Under the pieces are notes generated by a model. The model was not told where the DNA came from. It saw nothing but the letters and a program-made list of their open reading frames with translations, and searched no databases. The translations under genes and the position numbers were made by a program. 64,000 nt of DNA from Massospora cicadina (taxonomy: Eukaryota > Entomophthoromycota > Entomophthoromycetes > Entomophthorales > Entomophthoraceae): contig JAKSZP010009563.1 of assembly GCA_022478985.1 (NCBI GenBank), positions 28,482 to 92,481 on the forward strand. The letters are read 5' to 3'. Shown piece by piece: positions 50,800 through 61,245 of this stretch (within the stretch, counting starts at the first letter, position 1; every line of letters starts with the position of its first letter).

Positions 50800-51279
50800 G
50801 CATCTGCTGGATTTTAGGTTTGTTAAAGCTCACTTGGTGCTTAATCCCCCTGTGAAAATTTGAGGATCTCTTGCTTGTTTAATTAAATCATGCATGCTTA
50901 ATTGAGCTGAAGTTTAGCCAATGGATCCTCAATTTGCCAGTGGCTTTTGGTATTTTGGCCGTTCAAAAACTCCTAGGCATTCTCAAATAGCTCCAACTCT
51001 TCTAGCTGATTTGGTCTGGATTTCCCTCTATAATCAGGATTTTTAGCCAATGCAGGCAAAGTTACAAACTGTGGATCCTGAGATCCCAGCTTGCCGACAC
51101 TCTCAAAATTGACTAAAAGATACAAATCAGAATTAATATAAAATAAAATAGATCTTTATTAGATTAGATTACTTGATAATTATTCATTAGGCCAGGCGCC
51201 AGTATTTATACCTCTAGGGCATCTCCTGGCCACATTTTTTAGCACAAGTGGTGTCCAACCCAAATGGGAGAGCCACACA

Positions 51280-51910
51280 TCTTTATTTGCAAATGGACCA
51301 GACAAAGAGATTAATATAAATAAAAAATTTCTAATATAGCCCTAGATTATCAGCCTAGGAAGCCATATCAGAAGGCGAGGAAGATTTGGGGAAACTTTTT
51401 TCCAGCGCTCACTTTAGCTGGCGGACCATGGTGGAAAACATAGGGGTAGGGGCATCAGCGACATGGGGCATGAGGAGGTTCAGCTGCGGGTTTTCTTTGT
51501 TTATGAGGCCTGCGGTATCCATTGCCTCAACGTATTGATCAAGTTGATGCTCAGCGAAAGTGATGAGATCTGGCACACATTTGATAGACTTGATATGCTG
51601 GCAGGTTTAGGAAAAATTGGGGTCAAAAAGAGAAGTTTTTGCCATGTCAATGCAAGTGCAGCTTGCACCAAAAGCAAGCTCCTCATTCTCATATTTTGCA
51701 TCTTCCTCAAAATCATTGGGGAAATTGGGGATAGGAATACCCTCAACCAGGGGTTCCATCGCCCCATGGAGTTGCTGGCATAGTAGGGTGTTGGCAGGAG
51801 CCATCTTCTGACCACATTCAAGCAAAAAATTTTACAGATGCTATACCACCTCAATTTGGCCCTTGAACTGATATGACTGAGACCTATTTCTAGGTTTATT
51901 GGTGGCATGA
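51280..51910 (-). pseudogene. Half-LINE fragment HL-4, C-terminal domain
   Basis: Minus-strand frames read PIPNFPNDFEEDAKYE and CIDMAKTSLFDPNF at about 51610-51740, then, after a stop, FAEHQLDQYVEAMDTAGLI. They align residue by residue with HL-3 (PIPNLPSDFPEEAKYD, CINVARSSLFDFN, FAKHQISQYVKAM). The ORF1-like N-terminal region and the knuckle were not found. The conserved helical pattern supports a true domain. Confidence 0.6.
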
Positions 51911-51999
51911 TACTCTTATAATTGGGAGGATTTCAAGGACAAAGGTTGCAACAATGAGTGTGAAAAATGGTCCTAGGATCATCTTGAAATGAGTTTCGT

Positions 52000-52335
52000 T
52001 TTACTGCTGATGAAATACAAATTCTGGGAGATTTTGTGGTCAATTTAAATAAGTGATGTACCCTTAATTGGCTGTTGGCAGGCCTCTCTCAATAGCACTA
52101 GATACTCCCTTTGGGCGGTCAATGTGCAAGTGCTATCATGCCAGTTACGCATATTGACATATGAAAACTAATTTAGGACCAGCTCAAAATATGTTTTCAT
52201 CATACTGCTGATGAAAAAGTCTCCTAATTGAGATTTCAACTGGCCCTCTCAATAGCACTAGAGTCTCTCATTTGGGAAGTCCATGAGCAAGCTCTATCGT
52301 GCTGATTATGCATACTGGCATCAAAATTTTCCCTG
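52000..52335. repeat. Two-copy imperfect tandem repeat, about 160-200 bp unit
   Basis: The landmarks actgctgatgaaa, ctctcaatagcactaga and gcata-tg-cat recur in the same order at about 52000-52160 and 52200-52335. Confidence 0.6.
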
Positions 52336-52739
52336 AGGCAGGAAGTTGATTACATTTTTTGTTCATCTGATTTTCTAAGGGACTTTTAAACGATAACTTT
52401 GGGTTGGTTCTTAAACAATTTTATAAACTAATTTCTTAATATTGGTCCTGATTAATTGGGACTAGTTGCCAAGGTTTGGGGCAGCGATAATTGGCTATAA
52501 TGTGCAAGCATATTTGGCCCAAGCTACCAATAGAATAATTGATTTGAATTGATGTTGAGTTGATCAGCTCATGCCAAGTAGTTGCAGAGAAGATCAGCAT
52601 AAATGTGCAGGGTATTCATCCCAAGCTTATAATAATATAATCAAATCCACATTGCAATAATCAGCTCAAGCCATGTTATTGCAATAGGTTTTAATTAGAT
52701 TAAATAATTTAATCATTAGGAGAGAAAATTGGCCCGATC

Positions 52740-53237
52740 TGTAGGTTGTCAAAGGGTTATATTCAAGTCAACCACATAATCAGACACCCCCAAAATCCAA
52801 CAATGGGGGTTTGATACCACAAGAATTTTGAAATATTTAAACTTAAAAAAATTAATAAATATGGGTTCTTTAAAGTATATTGGCGCCGCGCTGGGGTTAA
52901 AGAGAGTCAATTCTTTTGAAATCTGACCAATCAGTATTTAAACTGTTTTGAGGGTTAGAAGAATTTGAGGATAGTTTAGAATATCTTAGATGCATTCCAA
53001 ATTAAAAAATATGAGATATGCTCCTATCAGATAATGTGAAATTTGAGTTACTTTTTGGAAAACAATGTTTGGGATGGTGTTTTGGAGAGAATGTACCCAT
53101 GCAGTAATGTCTTGATGTATTTTGGCCAATCACCACTTGATAAAAAACTTTCACCTTGGGGGACCTCCACCACGCCTATAAAAGGGGGTGGTCCACGTGT
53201 AGATGTTTGAAATAGCTGATTGTGATTGGGGACGTGC
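52740..53237 (-). repeat. T7 LTR, middle segment
   Basis: It aligns with about 60510-60975 of the intact T7 LTR, including the block accttgggggac-cccacca. The LTR is cut by T6 at the 53233-53237 cgtgc duplication and resumes at 59288. Confidence 0.7.
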
Positions 53238-54383
53238 TGTAAGTCCCAGGGAACGTCCCCTGTGTGTTGATCGGGCTCTTTTTCCTTTCCCAAGTAAGAA
53301 GGTACTAAGAGGGTGGCTGTACCCTTTGGTACCCAGGGCAACTTTACCTATGTGGTAGATGAGTGATGGGTAACAGCTCCTCAGCTTCAGATCCCTCCCC
53401 CGGTGCTCACACTTACCTCAGCAGAACTAGTACATCTAATCAGGGAAATCTGCGCCAAGATTGCTGAAATGAAATTGATTAGTCCAAAATCAAGTGGAAA
53501 AAACCAATGATCAGATCTTATATAGTCAGAAAGGGATAAAGACTTATTAATCAGCTGGAAATGCGAACAGTTTTGATTTGGCCAACACCATGATTATTAA
53601 AATTAACCCCCTCCCAAAATCGTTGGGGATGATTCCTGACATGCAGGTAGTAGAATTGGACACCATCAATGAGGGTTCAAAGCTCCCTTCCAGCAAATTG
53701 GGCGTTGTGGCTGATGCAATGTTTTTGACCAAACGAACAGCCCAGCGACAGGGCACAGGCGGGTTGGGCGTACCAAACCTGTTCCCAAACAATTGGGACT
53801 GCCCCTATGTGGGGTGGCCTTGGGGGATTCCAGTTGCTTGTTGGTCTAGATGCCATTGTGCCAATCACCAGAAATGCAGTTGAGCCTCAGTTCAGGTGTT
53901 TGAGGTTGAACTGACAGTGGCTCAGCCTGCTGCCAAAACCTTCGATGTTGGTTCCCAGTGAGCTTATCTATCTCCATTCCCAAACAATTTGCCAGTTAGG
54001 TCAAACTTGAGGGACCCAATCCCAGCTTGTTTCCTCATCAATTAATTACTATTTAATCAGTTGCATCGCGCTGAGAAAATTGTTGGTCAATTTTTCTTTT
54101 TTTCCATTAAATACATTTTCCAAAAAATTAGTCTTTATGTTGAAAATAAACCGCCTTTTCCACTAACACTCACACACCCTTTGGGGTTAACGGCTGTATT
54201 TGTCTATTATTTTATTATGTGCCTATACAAGATTCTGGCTCACCAACAGTCATTTCAAACTTCCTTTCCAGTTTCATATCCGTCATACCAACAGCAGTGC
54301 CTCTGGAATTCTAGTTTTTATTTGGGTGCTCCGTCACCTAGGCTGGCAGGCCAGTCTAATTCTATCTTTCTGTTTTCCTGACA
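53238..54383 (+). repeat. T6 5' LTR
   Basis: The 1146-bp LTR starts TGTAAGTCCCAGGG and ends CCTGACA. By eye it is about 85-90% identical to the 3' copy; many differences are CpG transitions (gaacgtccc against gaatgtccc, gatcggg against gattggg). Confidence 0.9.
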
Positions 54384-57300
54384 TAATTGACCAACTTTTA
54401 TTTCTAACCATCTCTGGCTTTCTCATAGATATTGGCGTAACAACGGCCCCTTCCTTTCAACTGAACCAGGTTGTGAAGAAGATTTCTCCTGTCCATAATA
54501 TCCCAGTTCCACTCAAATCTTCAAATTGACACCCCATAGTTGCCGCAGCTATCTTGCTCATGTCAGTAGGATCTGACATTCCAACTTTCAACAAGTATAC
54601 CCCCTATAAACCTAGCGGTTTCCCCTGACCCCACTACCATCTCTTTGGTATCACTGGATTCATCCACAACTACCAATAAAGAGAACTTCGCTTACTTCTT
54701 ATCACACATGAACAATAGTGTTGGGTCCCATCACATCTCCTTTGAGGCCCTGGTGGATACCGGAGCTGAGGGCAATTTTATGAGTGTTGAACTGGCCCAA
54801 CAATTGGAAATTGACCTGGATGCAGGTCCTTTGGTGATGGTTGTGTCAGCAGCCTCCCAAACCTTACACCTGGTTCACTGACCATTCACATTTTCAATAC
54901 ACCTGTTCAGCTTCTGCAATAAATTTTCTGCTATGCCAAACTTGGTGTTTCCAGTGAACTTAGGAGTGGGATGGTGGTGCCAGCATCATGTCAAGATCCA
55001 CCTGAAGTCTAACATGCTGTCATTCCTTAATGATCAACTGGAGGGTGAATTTCCCCTGGTTGATAACCGTAAGAGAACTCAAGGTCATAGTTCTATCACT
55101 TCCCTCATCTCTCCTGCTGGCATACCATCCAATTTTCTAGAAAGTTTTATGTGTTATCAAAGCATTTTTGATACTGAAAAAGCGGATCATCTGCCTCCTC
55201 ACACTAGATTCAACTGTGGATTTCATATGACAGTGGAGTTGGTGAATATCAACTGCCAGTTGTATCCCCACACAACAGAGGAGGAGGTTGCGCTCAACAC
55301 TTGGGTGAACGATATTCTGAAAAAGGGTGGTTGTTTAAGAAGACATCACCAGTCACATCTCCCATTGTCTTCGCTAAAAAAGCTAATGGTTCCCTCCTCC
55401 CCTGCATGGACTATGGACACTTGAACAATGTCACAGTTTCTAATCCCTACCCCCTGCCTTTAGAGCAGATGATAAGCCAAGCAATCGCCAAATCTCAGGA
55501 GTTCTCTAAGCTGGATCTCGTCAACACCTTTAACCAGATTCAGATAATGGAAGGGCAAGAGTGGTTAGCAGCAATATGGACAAAGCGAGGCATTTTCCAA
55601 TTCCGTGTAATGCCTTTTGGGCTAAAGAATGCCCCTGCTACGTTTCAAGTATGATCAACAATGTACTGGGTGGCCTCTGGTTTACTTGTGTGGTCGCATA
55701 TATTGATGACATTCTGGTTCACTCCCCAACTCCCAAACAACATGCTATTGACTTGGAAGTGGTTGTGGCCACTTTGCATAAGGAAGGCTTGTTCATTAAG
55801 CCTTCCAAATGTGAGTTCTATAAAGGTGGAAGTTACTTTTTTTGGAAACCTTGTCCTTAAATATGACTATGCAATGCTTCCCAATAAGTTGGATGCTATC
55901 TGTGAATGGCCAACTCCGACTACCCAGAAACAACTACAGAGTTTCTTGGGTACCATTATTTTCTTAAGAAAAATTCCTCAGCACTTTCCCAGCTTGCTGC
56001 CCCGCCCCACCCCTTACAGAAAAGAAAGTACCACTTTGCTGGATGCCCGAATGCCAAAAGGCGTTCAAATCAATCAAAGAAGTGTTTTATCTTTTCCCAT
56101 TTTTAAACACACGGATCCCACCAAGCCATATATCATTGCATGCAATGCCTCCTTTGTAGCAGTAGGGGCAGTGTTGCTCCAAGAGCAAGATGGCATGGAA
56201 CATCCAGTCTCCTATTTTTCCTAAAAGTTTACCTCTATGGAGAAGTCTTGGGCCATCTATGAAAAGGAGTTGGCAGCCATAGCATAAGCATTAACTCATT
56301 AAAGGTACTTGTTACAGGATGCTCAACATGAGTTAATGGTCCGCACAGATCACCAGGCTCTCTTGCATTTTTGTAAGCCCCAAAAATTGGCACACCAGCA
56401 AGCATGAACCTATTGGAACTTGTGCATTTTTAATTACAAATACAAAACTTTTGAAAGGTGCACTTAATGTACTTCCCAATTGTTCTCAGCTGCAGCCCCA
56501 CCCACTGTTCCTCAGACCTGGAGGAAGTGGACCTCGTTACCATAATTCCTGCCACCCAAATCCTGTTGATTGCCCCCCCTGTTATCACTTCCTTCGCTCT
56601 GGCTCCTGACGCCCCGCTTGTTGCTCAGGTCTTAGCCAGTCAAATGGCCTGCTCTGAGGGGGTGAAGTTGGTTGAGCAGTTGTCCCACCAGAGCCATAAA
56701 CACTCTTGATACTCCTTGGAGAAGGGCCTCATTTATTTTCAGTCACAAATTTGGGTTCCTCCTCCCTTCAGAACTGAGTATTTTGTGCACATCATGATCC
56801 CCCCACGGTTAATCATCCCAGAAATAAGAAATGCATTGATTTGATTAAGCGGATCTACAATTGGACGGGTTTAACCAAAGAGTTTCCATCCTTAATCACC
56901 GATTTCATTACTTTTGCTTAGGCTAAGTCAGATCACTCTGGTAGAAACAGGCTTCTACACCCCTTACAGCAGGCGGAGGGTCCATGGACATCGGTGTCTA
57001 TGGATTTTATCATCAAACTCCCATGCCTCAATGGGTTTACAGCGGTGATGGTAATGGTGTACCATTTCACAAAATTTTCCCTATTTATTCCTTGTACTTC
57101 CACAATTATGTCAGAGAAAACGCTCACCTCTTTTTGCGCAGTGTTCTCGATGTTTGGTCTCCCACAGGAGATCATTAGTGACTGGGGTTCACAGTTCACA
57201 GCGCGGTTCTAAAGCAAACTCTTATCTATTATGAAATTTTCCCCCTGTCACTCCACGGCGTATCATCCCCATTCTGATGTACAGACTGAGTAAGTTAACC

Positions 57301-58120
57301 AAGTCCTTGAACAGTACCTGCGGTGCTATGCTGCATCCGCACAGGACACCTGGGCTAATGACCTTCCCCTTGCTCAATTTGCTTATAACAATGGGACTCA
57401 CGCTTCCACGGGATTTTCTCTCTATGAAGCGATGTTGGGTTATAATCCTTCCTTTTTGGTTGGACCCTGCTTGCAGGCTGAGGTCCAAGCTGCTGCGGAT
57501 CACGCTGAACATATTAGGTCAACTCAATCCTTAGTTCAGGAACACCTCAATAAGGCTATTGATGACTACAAACAGTTCATGGATCAAAAGTGACTTCCAG
57601 TCATGACATATTGGTGAGCTCCTATGTTATGCTCAATGTGCGTCATTTACAAATGCAAGTCCCCTCCTGTAAGCTTGCAAGTAAGCAATGAGGCCCCCAT
57701 TTGGTAGAGAAAGTCTTGGGCAATGGTGCGTTCCGGTTAAAGCTTCCAGATCACTGGAAACAGAACCCCATCTTCAACGTCTCCCAGTTGTCACCCTTTA
57801 AGGGTACAGTTCCCACAGAAACTGAGCCAATCATCATCAAAAATGTGGAAGAGGCTGAGGTGGAGAATATCCTGGCATCCTGTAAGTCCCATTGGTCCAT
57901 TCAATATCTTGTGGCTTAGGGTATCCAGCTTATGAGAACAGTTGAGTCAAGCCTTGTGATTGCGCCAACTGTATGGAACTGGTCAAAGTGTTCCACAAAT
58001 CCCACTCCGAAGCTCCTCATCCCTCCCAAAAAGTTGCAGCTATATTAGCGATCAAGTTACCCAAGGCTCACAAGAATGTAGCCCTCATGCAGTTTCCAGG
58101 TGGTGGTGCCCTTCCTTTGG
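54384..58120 (+). pseudogene. T6 pol: protease, RT, RNase H, integrase, chromodomain; gag missing
   Basis: Only about 260 bp separate the 5' LTR from protease, so gag is absent or nearly so. Protease at 54740-54880 has ALVDTGAEGNFMS. The pre-RT region (KADHLPPHTRFNCGF) leads to RT at 55350-55860: PIVFAKKANGSLLPCMDY, FRVMPFGLKNAPATFQV and AYIDDILVHS. RNase H at 56100-56220 reads IIACNASFVAVGAVLLQ, with Asn for the catalytic Asp (codon 56144-56146), and HPVSYFS. Integrase at 56990-57600 has SMDFIIKLPCLNGF, FGLPQEIISDWGSQFTARF and NNGTHASTGFSLYEA. The C-terminal NPIFNVSQLSPF is followed by a chromodomain (AEVENILASC, IQYLVA) at 57850-57920. Stops and frame changes are frequent. Confidence 0.85.
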
Positions 58121-58133
58121 AAAAAAAGGGTAA

Positions 58134-59287
58134 TGTAAGTCCTAGGGAATGTCCCCTGTGCATTGATTGGGCTCTTTTTCCATTCTCAAGTAAGAAGGTA
58201 TTGAAGAGGGTGGCTGTACCCCTCATTACCCAGGGTGACCTCACCCATGTGGTAGATGAGCGATGGGTAACAGCCCTTCCACTTTGGATCCCTCCCCCAG
58301 TCCCCACACTCACCTTGGCAGAACTAGTACATCTAATCAGGGAAATATGCACCACGATTGCTGAAATGAAATCAATTGGTCCAAAATCAAGTGGAACAAG
58401 CCCAATGATCAGATCTCATATAGTCAGAAAGTGATGAAGACTGATTCATCAGCTGTAATTGCTGACGGTTTTTATTTGGCCAACACCATGATTGTTAAAA
58501 TTAACCCCCACCCAAAATCTTTGGGGATGATCCCCAACATGCAGGTAGTAGCACTGGACACCATCAATGAGGGTTTGAAGCTTTCTTCCAGCAAATTGGG
58601 CGTTGTGGCCAATGCAATATTTAAACTGAATGAATGGCCCAGCGACCTGGCATGGGTGAGTTGGGCATTTTAAACCTGTTCCTAACCAATTGGGACCGCC
58701 CCTACGTGGGGTGGCCTTGGGGAATTCCCATTGCTTGTTGGGCTAGATGCCATCGCGCCAACCACTGAAAGCACGGTTGAGCCTCAGTTCAGGCGTTCAA
58801 GGTCAAACTGAAAGAAACTCGGCCTGCCGCCAAAACCTTTGATGTTGGTTCCCAGTGAGCTTATCTATCTCCATTCCCAAATAATTTGCCAGTTAGGTCA
58901 AATTTGAGGGACCCAACCCCAGCTTGTTTCCTCATCAATTAATTACCATTTAATCAGTTGCATTACACTGAGAAAATTGTTCGTCAATTTTTCTTTCTTT
59001 ATTTTCCATTAAATAAATTTTCTAAAAATTTAGTTTTTATGGTGGAAAATAAACCACCTTTTCCACTGACACTCACACACCCTTCAGGGTTGATGGCCAT
59101 ATTCATCTGGTACCTTATTATGTGCCTATACAAGATTCTGGCTCACCGGCAGTTATTGGCAAACCTCCTTTCCAGTTTCATATCCTTTGTACCAACAGAA
59201 GTGCCTCTGGCATTCTGGTTTGCCGTTTGGGTGCTCCAGCACCTAGGCTGGCAGGCCAGTATAATTCTATCTTGCTGTTTGCCTGAC
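58134..59287 (+). repeat. T6 3' LTR
   Basis: The 1154-bp LTR runs TGTAAGTCCTAGGG to CCTGACA. Long open frames inside it (for example 57973-58434 and 58958-59329) have no counterpart in the 5' copy and are not genes. Confidence 0.9.
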
Positions 59288-59577
59288 ACGTGCCTTCCAA
59301 TGGTCACCCCACGGTCCATTTCATGGTAAAATAATCTGACTGCTCAATTTTACATTAAGTACCCATCAGGTTTCAAAATGGGTTTACCACAATTAACTGG
59401 GTTCCACTGAGAATCAGCCATAGTCTTTTGTCTGATTTCCTCATTATCATCATTTTCATTATAATTAGAATCACTCTTATTAACATCAGAAAAATTGCAA
59501 ATGGCCAACATTTCCCTTTTTGGCTGAACTTGACCTAAAAGTTCTTAATTTTCAGCTGTGAGGGCAAACGTTTGACA
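59288..59577 (-). repeat. T7 LTR, right segment
   Basis: It continues the T7 LTR after T6 and aligns with about 60970-61245. On the minus strand the LTR begins TGTCAAACGTTTGCCC at 59577. Confidence 0.75.
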
Positions 59578-60477
59578 GCATCCTCATTATTTTGTATAGC
59601 CCCTGTGCGGTGATGATTATGCACTTCTCCAGGTCTTCTGTCAGTAAATCAATTTGCCAATATCCCAATATTAGACCCATCTTGGAGAAATACTTTGATT
59701 CTCCCAATCAATCTAGAGTGTCATTGATCTGTCATTAGTGGATACAAATTCTTTTTCATTATCTTGTTCAGCCTTCTATAGTCAATTACTACCAAATTAA
59801 CGCCATCCTTTTATTTACTATGAGAATAGGGTTAGCTTAGAGGCTTAATGACAGAACTAGGAGCCTATGATCCACTAGTTTGCTGATTTCCTCTTCCACT
59901 ACCTCTTCAGCGGCCTTCAACCATCAGATTGGTCTCATCCATATTATTAAATTTTCCTCAGTGACAACTTTATGAGCTACGTTCTTTGTGCATCCTAAGT
60001 TGTGATTATCATGGGTGAAGATTTCTTATACATTTGACTAGTTCAAGCATCTCCTCCTGCTGCCTTTCCATCAGATAAGTGAGTTGCTCTAAGTAAACTA
60101 ATAAGTTAATACTCTCAGCAACCTCTGCTGGCAATACCATTTCAGCAAGAGTCCCAAAATCATGAATTTTTTTTAATTCTGCCATCAGGATCAGATGGAC
60201 AAATGCAATGATCTGATTTTTCACAATCTTCACTGGTTTTCCACTCAAATTCGCCAGAAAAACCTTGGTTTTCTCTATGACTTAGCATCACTATCCCAGG
60301 TGCCACCCATGGCTCTATTCTGGACTTCTTATATGGGCTGCTGACCTCTTCATACAATAGATCAGATATTTCCAACATCAATCCTGTATTAACTATTATA
60401 TATGATCCTGGCAGTATAGTGTTTAACGTCTTGCTTTGTAATGGAGTTGCCCAATTTTCCAGTATTTCCGTTGCCAT
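59578..60477 (-). pseudogene. T2b pol, N-terminal part of RT
   Basis: The minus strand opens at 60477 (the T7 junction) with MATEILENWATPLQ and runs through a helical linker (LTYLMERQQEEMLELVK) that aligns with T2a. The RT blocks EEEISKLVDHRLLVLSL and ANPILIV lie at about 59810-59920. Next comes KYFSKMGLILGYWQIDLL with EDLEKC and QGLYKIMRM at 59580-59700. It stops at the gcatc duplication, after which RT resumes at 50799. Stops are common. Confidence 0.8.
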
Positions 60478-61245
60478 TGTTGTATTTTAGGGTAGGATTA
60501 AGCTTGCTGGTGCATAAAGCCTAAACTCCAAAAAAATAGGGGGTTGAAACCACTTAAAATAGCTGTAATAAATAGACACTAAAAACTAAAAAGGTATGAA
60601 TTTTTATAGTTTATTCAGGTGTCACAGGTGTAAGGAAAAACAAACCCTATTGATATCCAACTGGTCAGTATTTTAACTGTATTGGAGGGTCGAAGGGAAT
60701 TCAATGATAAGTTCAGAATGGCTTGATACAGTCCAAATAAAAACCGTTACCAATTCAGCCTATCAAAGCTCAGGAAACTCACTTTATTTTGGCTGAATGA
60801 TGGATGGGGAGTTAATTTTTGGCAATACATACCTGTGGGGTAACAATTTAATAAATCTCAGCCAATTCCCTTTAGAGAAATTTATTGCACCTTGGGGGAC
60901 CCCCACCAATCCTAAAAAGGGGGGTCCCCGCATAGGTGCTTGAATGAACTTGATTGTGTCTGAGAGAGTACCATTTAATGGACGCCCCAGGGTCCATCGC
61001 ACGGTTATAGTAATCTGACTGCTTGATCTCATATTAATTGCCCATGAAGTATTCAAAATTGTGTTACACCAATTTTCAGGATTTCACCGAGAATTGACCA
61101 GGGTCTTTTGGCTGCTAAAATCATTCATATCATTTAAAAAACCCTTATTATCATTGAAAACTTGTAAATGACTGACATTTCTCCGTTATGGCCCAATTTG
61201 ACCCAAAACATTCTTTCCTTGGACCATGAGGGCAAATGTCTGACA
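60478..61245 (-). repeat. T7 solo LTR between T2b protease and RT
   Basis: The 768-bp LTR reads TGTCAGACATTTGCCC to TACAACA on the minus strand. Flanking pentamers gccat (60473-60477) and ggcat (61246-61250) differ by one base. The T2b frame joins across the site when the LTR is removed. The other copy is the composite at 50805-59577. Confidence 0.75.

Larger units (their letters stand above)
50850..52745. other. Secondary 1.9-kb insertion in the T7 LTR, including HL-4
   Basis: The stretch is absent from the T7 copy at 60478-61245. It contains half-LINE sequence at 51280-51910. The rest (50850-51280 and 51910-52745) shows no coding motif. Its ends are approximate, and it may hold more than one insertion. 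Both edges have taatc (near 50842 and 52779), a weak candidate duplication. Confidence 0.5.
53238..59287 (+). mobile_element. Chromovirus T6 (Ty3/gypsy), complete with LTRs and exact TSD
   Basis: LTRs at 53238-54383 and 58134-59287 flank a plus-strand pol. The pentamer cgtgc is perfect on both sides (53233-53237 and 59288-59292). A purine tract (ggaaaaaaaggg, 58119-58130) precedes the 3' LTR. It is the least decayed LTR element in the window, though pol still has many stops. It interrupts a T7 LTR. Confidence 0.9.
50805..59577 (-). mobile_element. T7-family LTR in T2b RT, itself split by a 1.9-kb insert and by T6
   Basis: The pentamer gcatc occurs at 50800-50804 and 59578-59582, and T2b RT continues across the pair (RM before, PQGL after). 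The left 45 bp (TGCTGGATTTTAGG) match the start of the other T7 LTR at 60478. From about 52740 to 53237 and from 59288 to 59577 the rest of that LTR follows. Subtracting the inserts leaves roughly 0.8 kb, close to the 768 bp of the intact copy. So this is a solo LTR that later received two insertions. Confidence 0.75.

Noticed and set aside
50850..51090. RT of a separate element just right of 50805 (HWQIED-like frame)
   Set aside because: The spacing to MPQGL is too long for RT, and the T7 LTR start plus the gcatc duplication explain the boundary.
53048..53341. Minus-strand 97-codon frame resembling the frame at 60784-61056
   Set aside because: The resemblance reflects the shared T7 LTR, not a protein. 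The first frame also crosses the T6 insertion point.
57973..59329. Plus-strand open frames of 80-153 codons in the right part of T6
   Set aside because: They start in the chromodomain tail and run into the 3' LTR. The equivalent frames are not kept in the 5' LTR.
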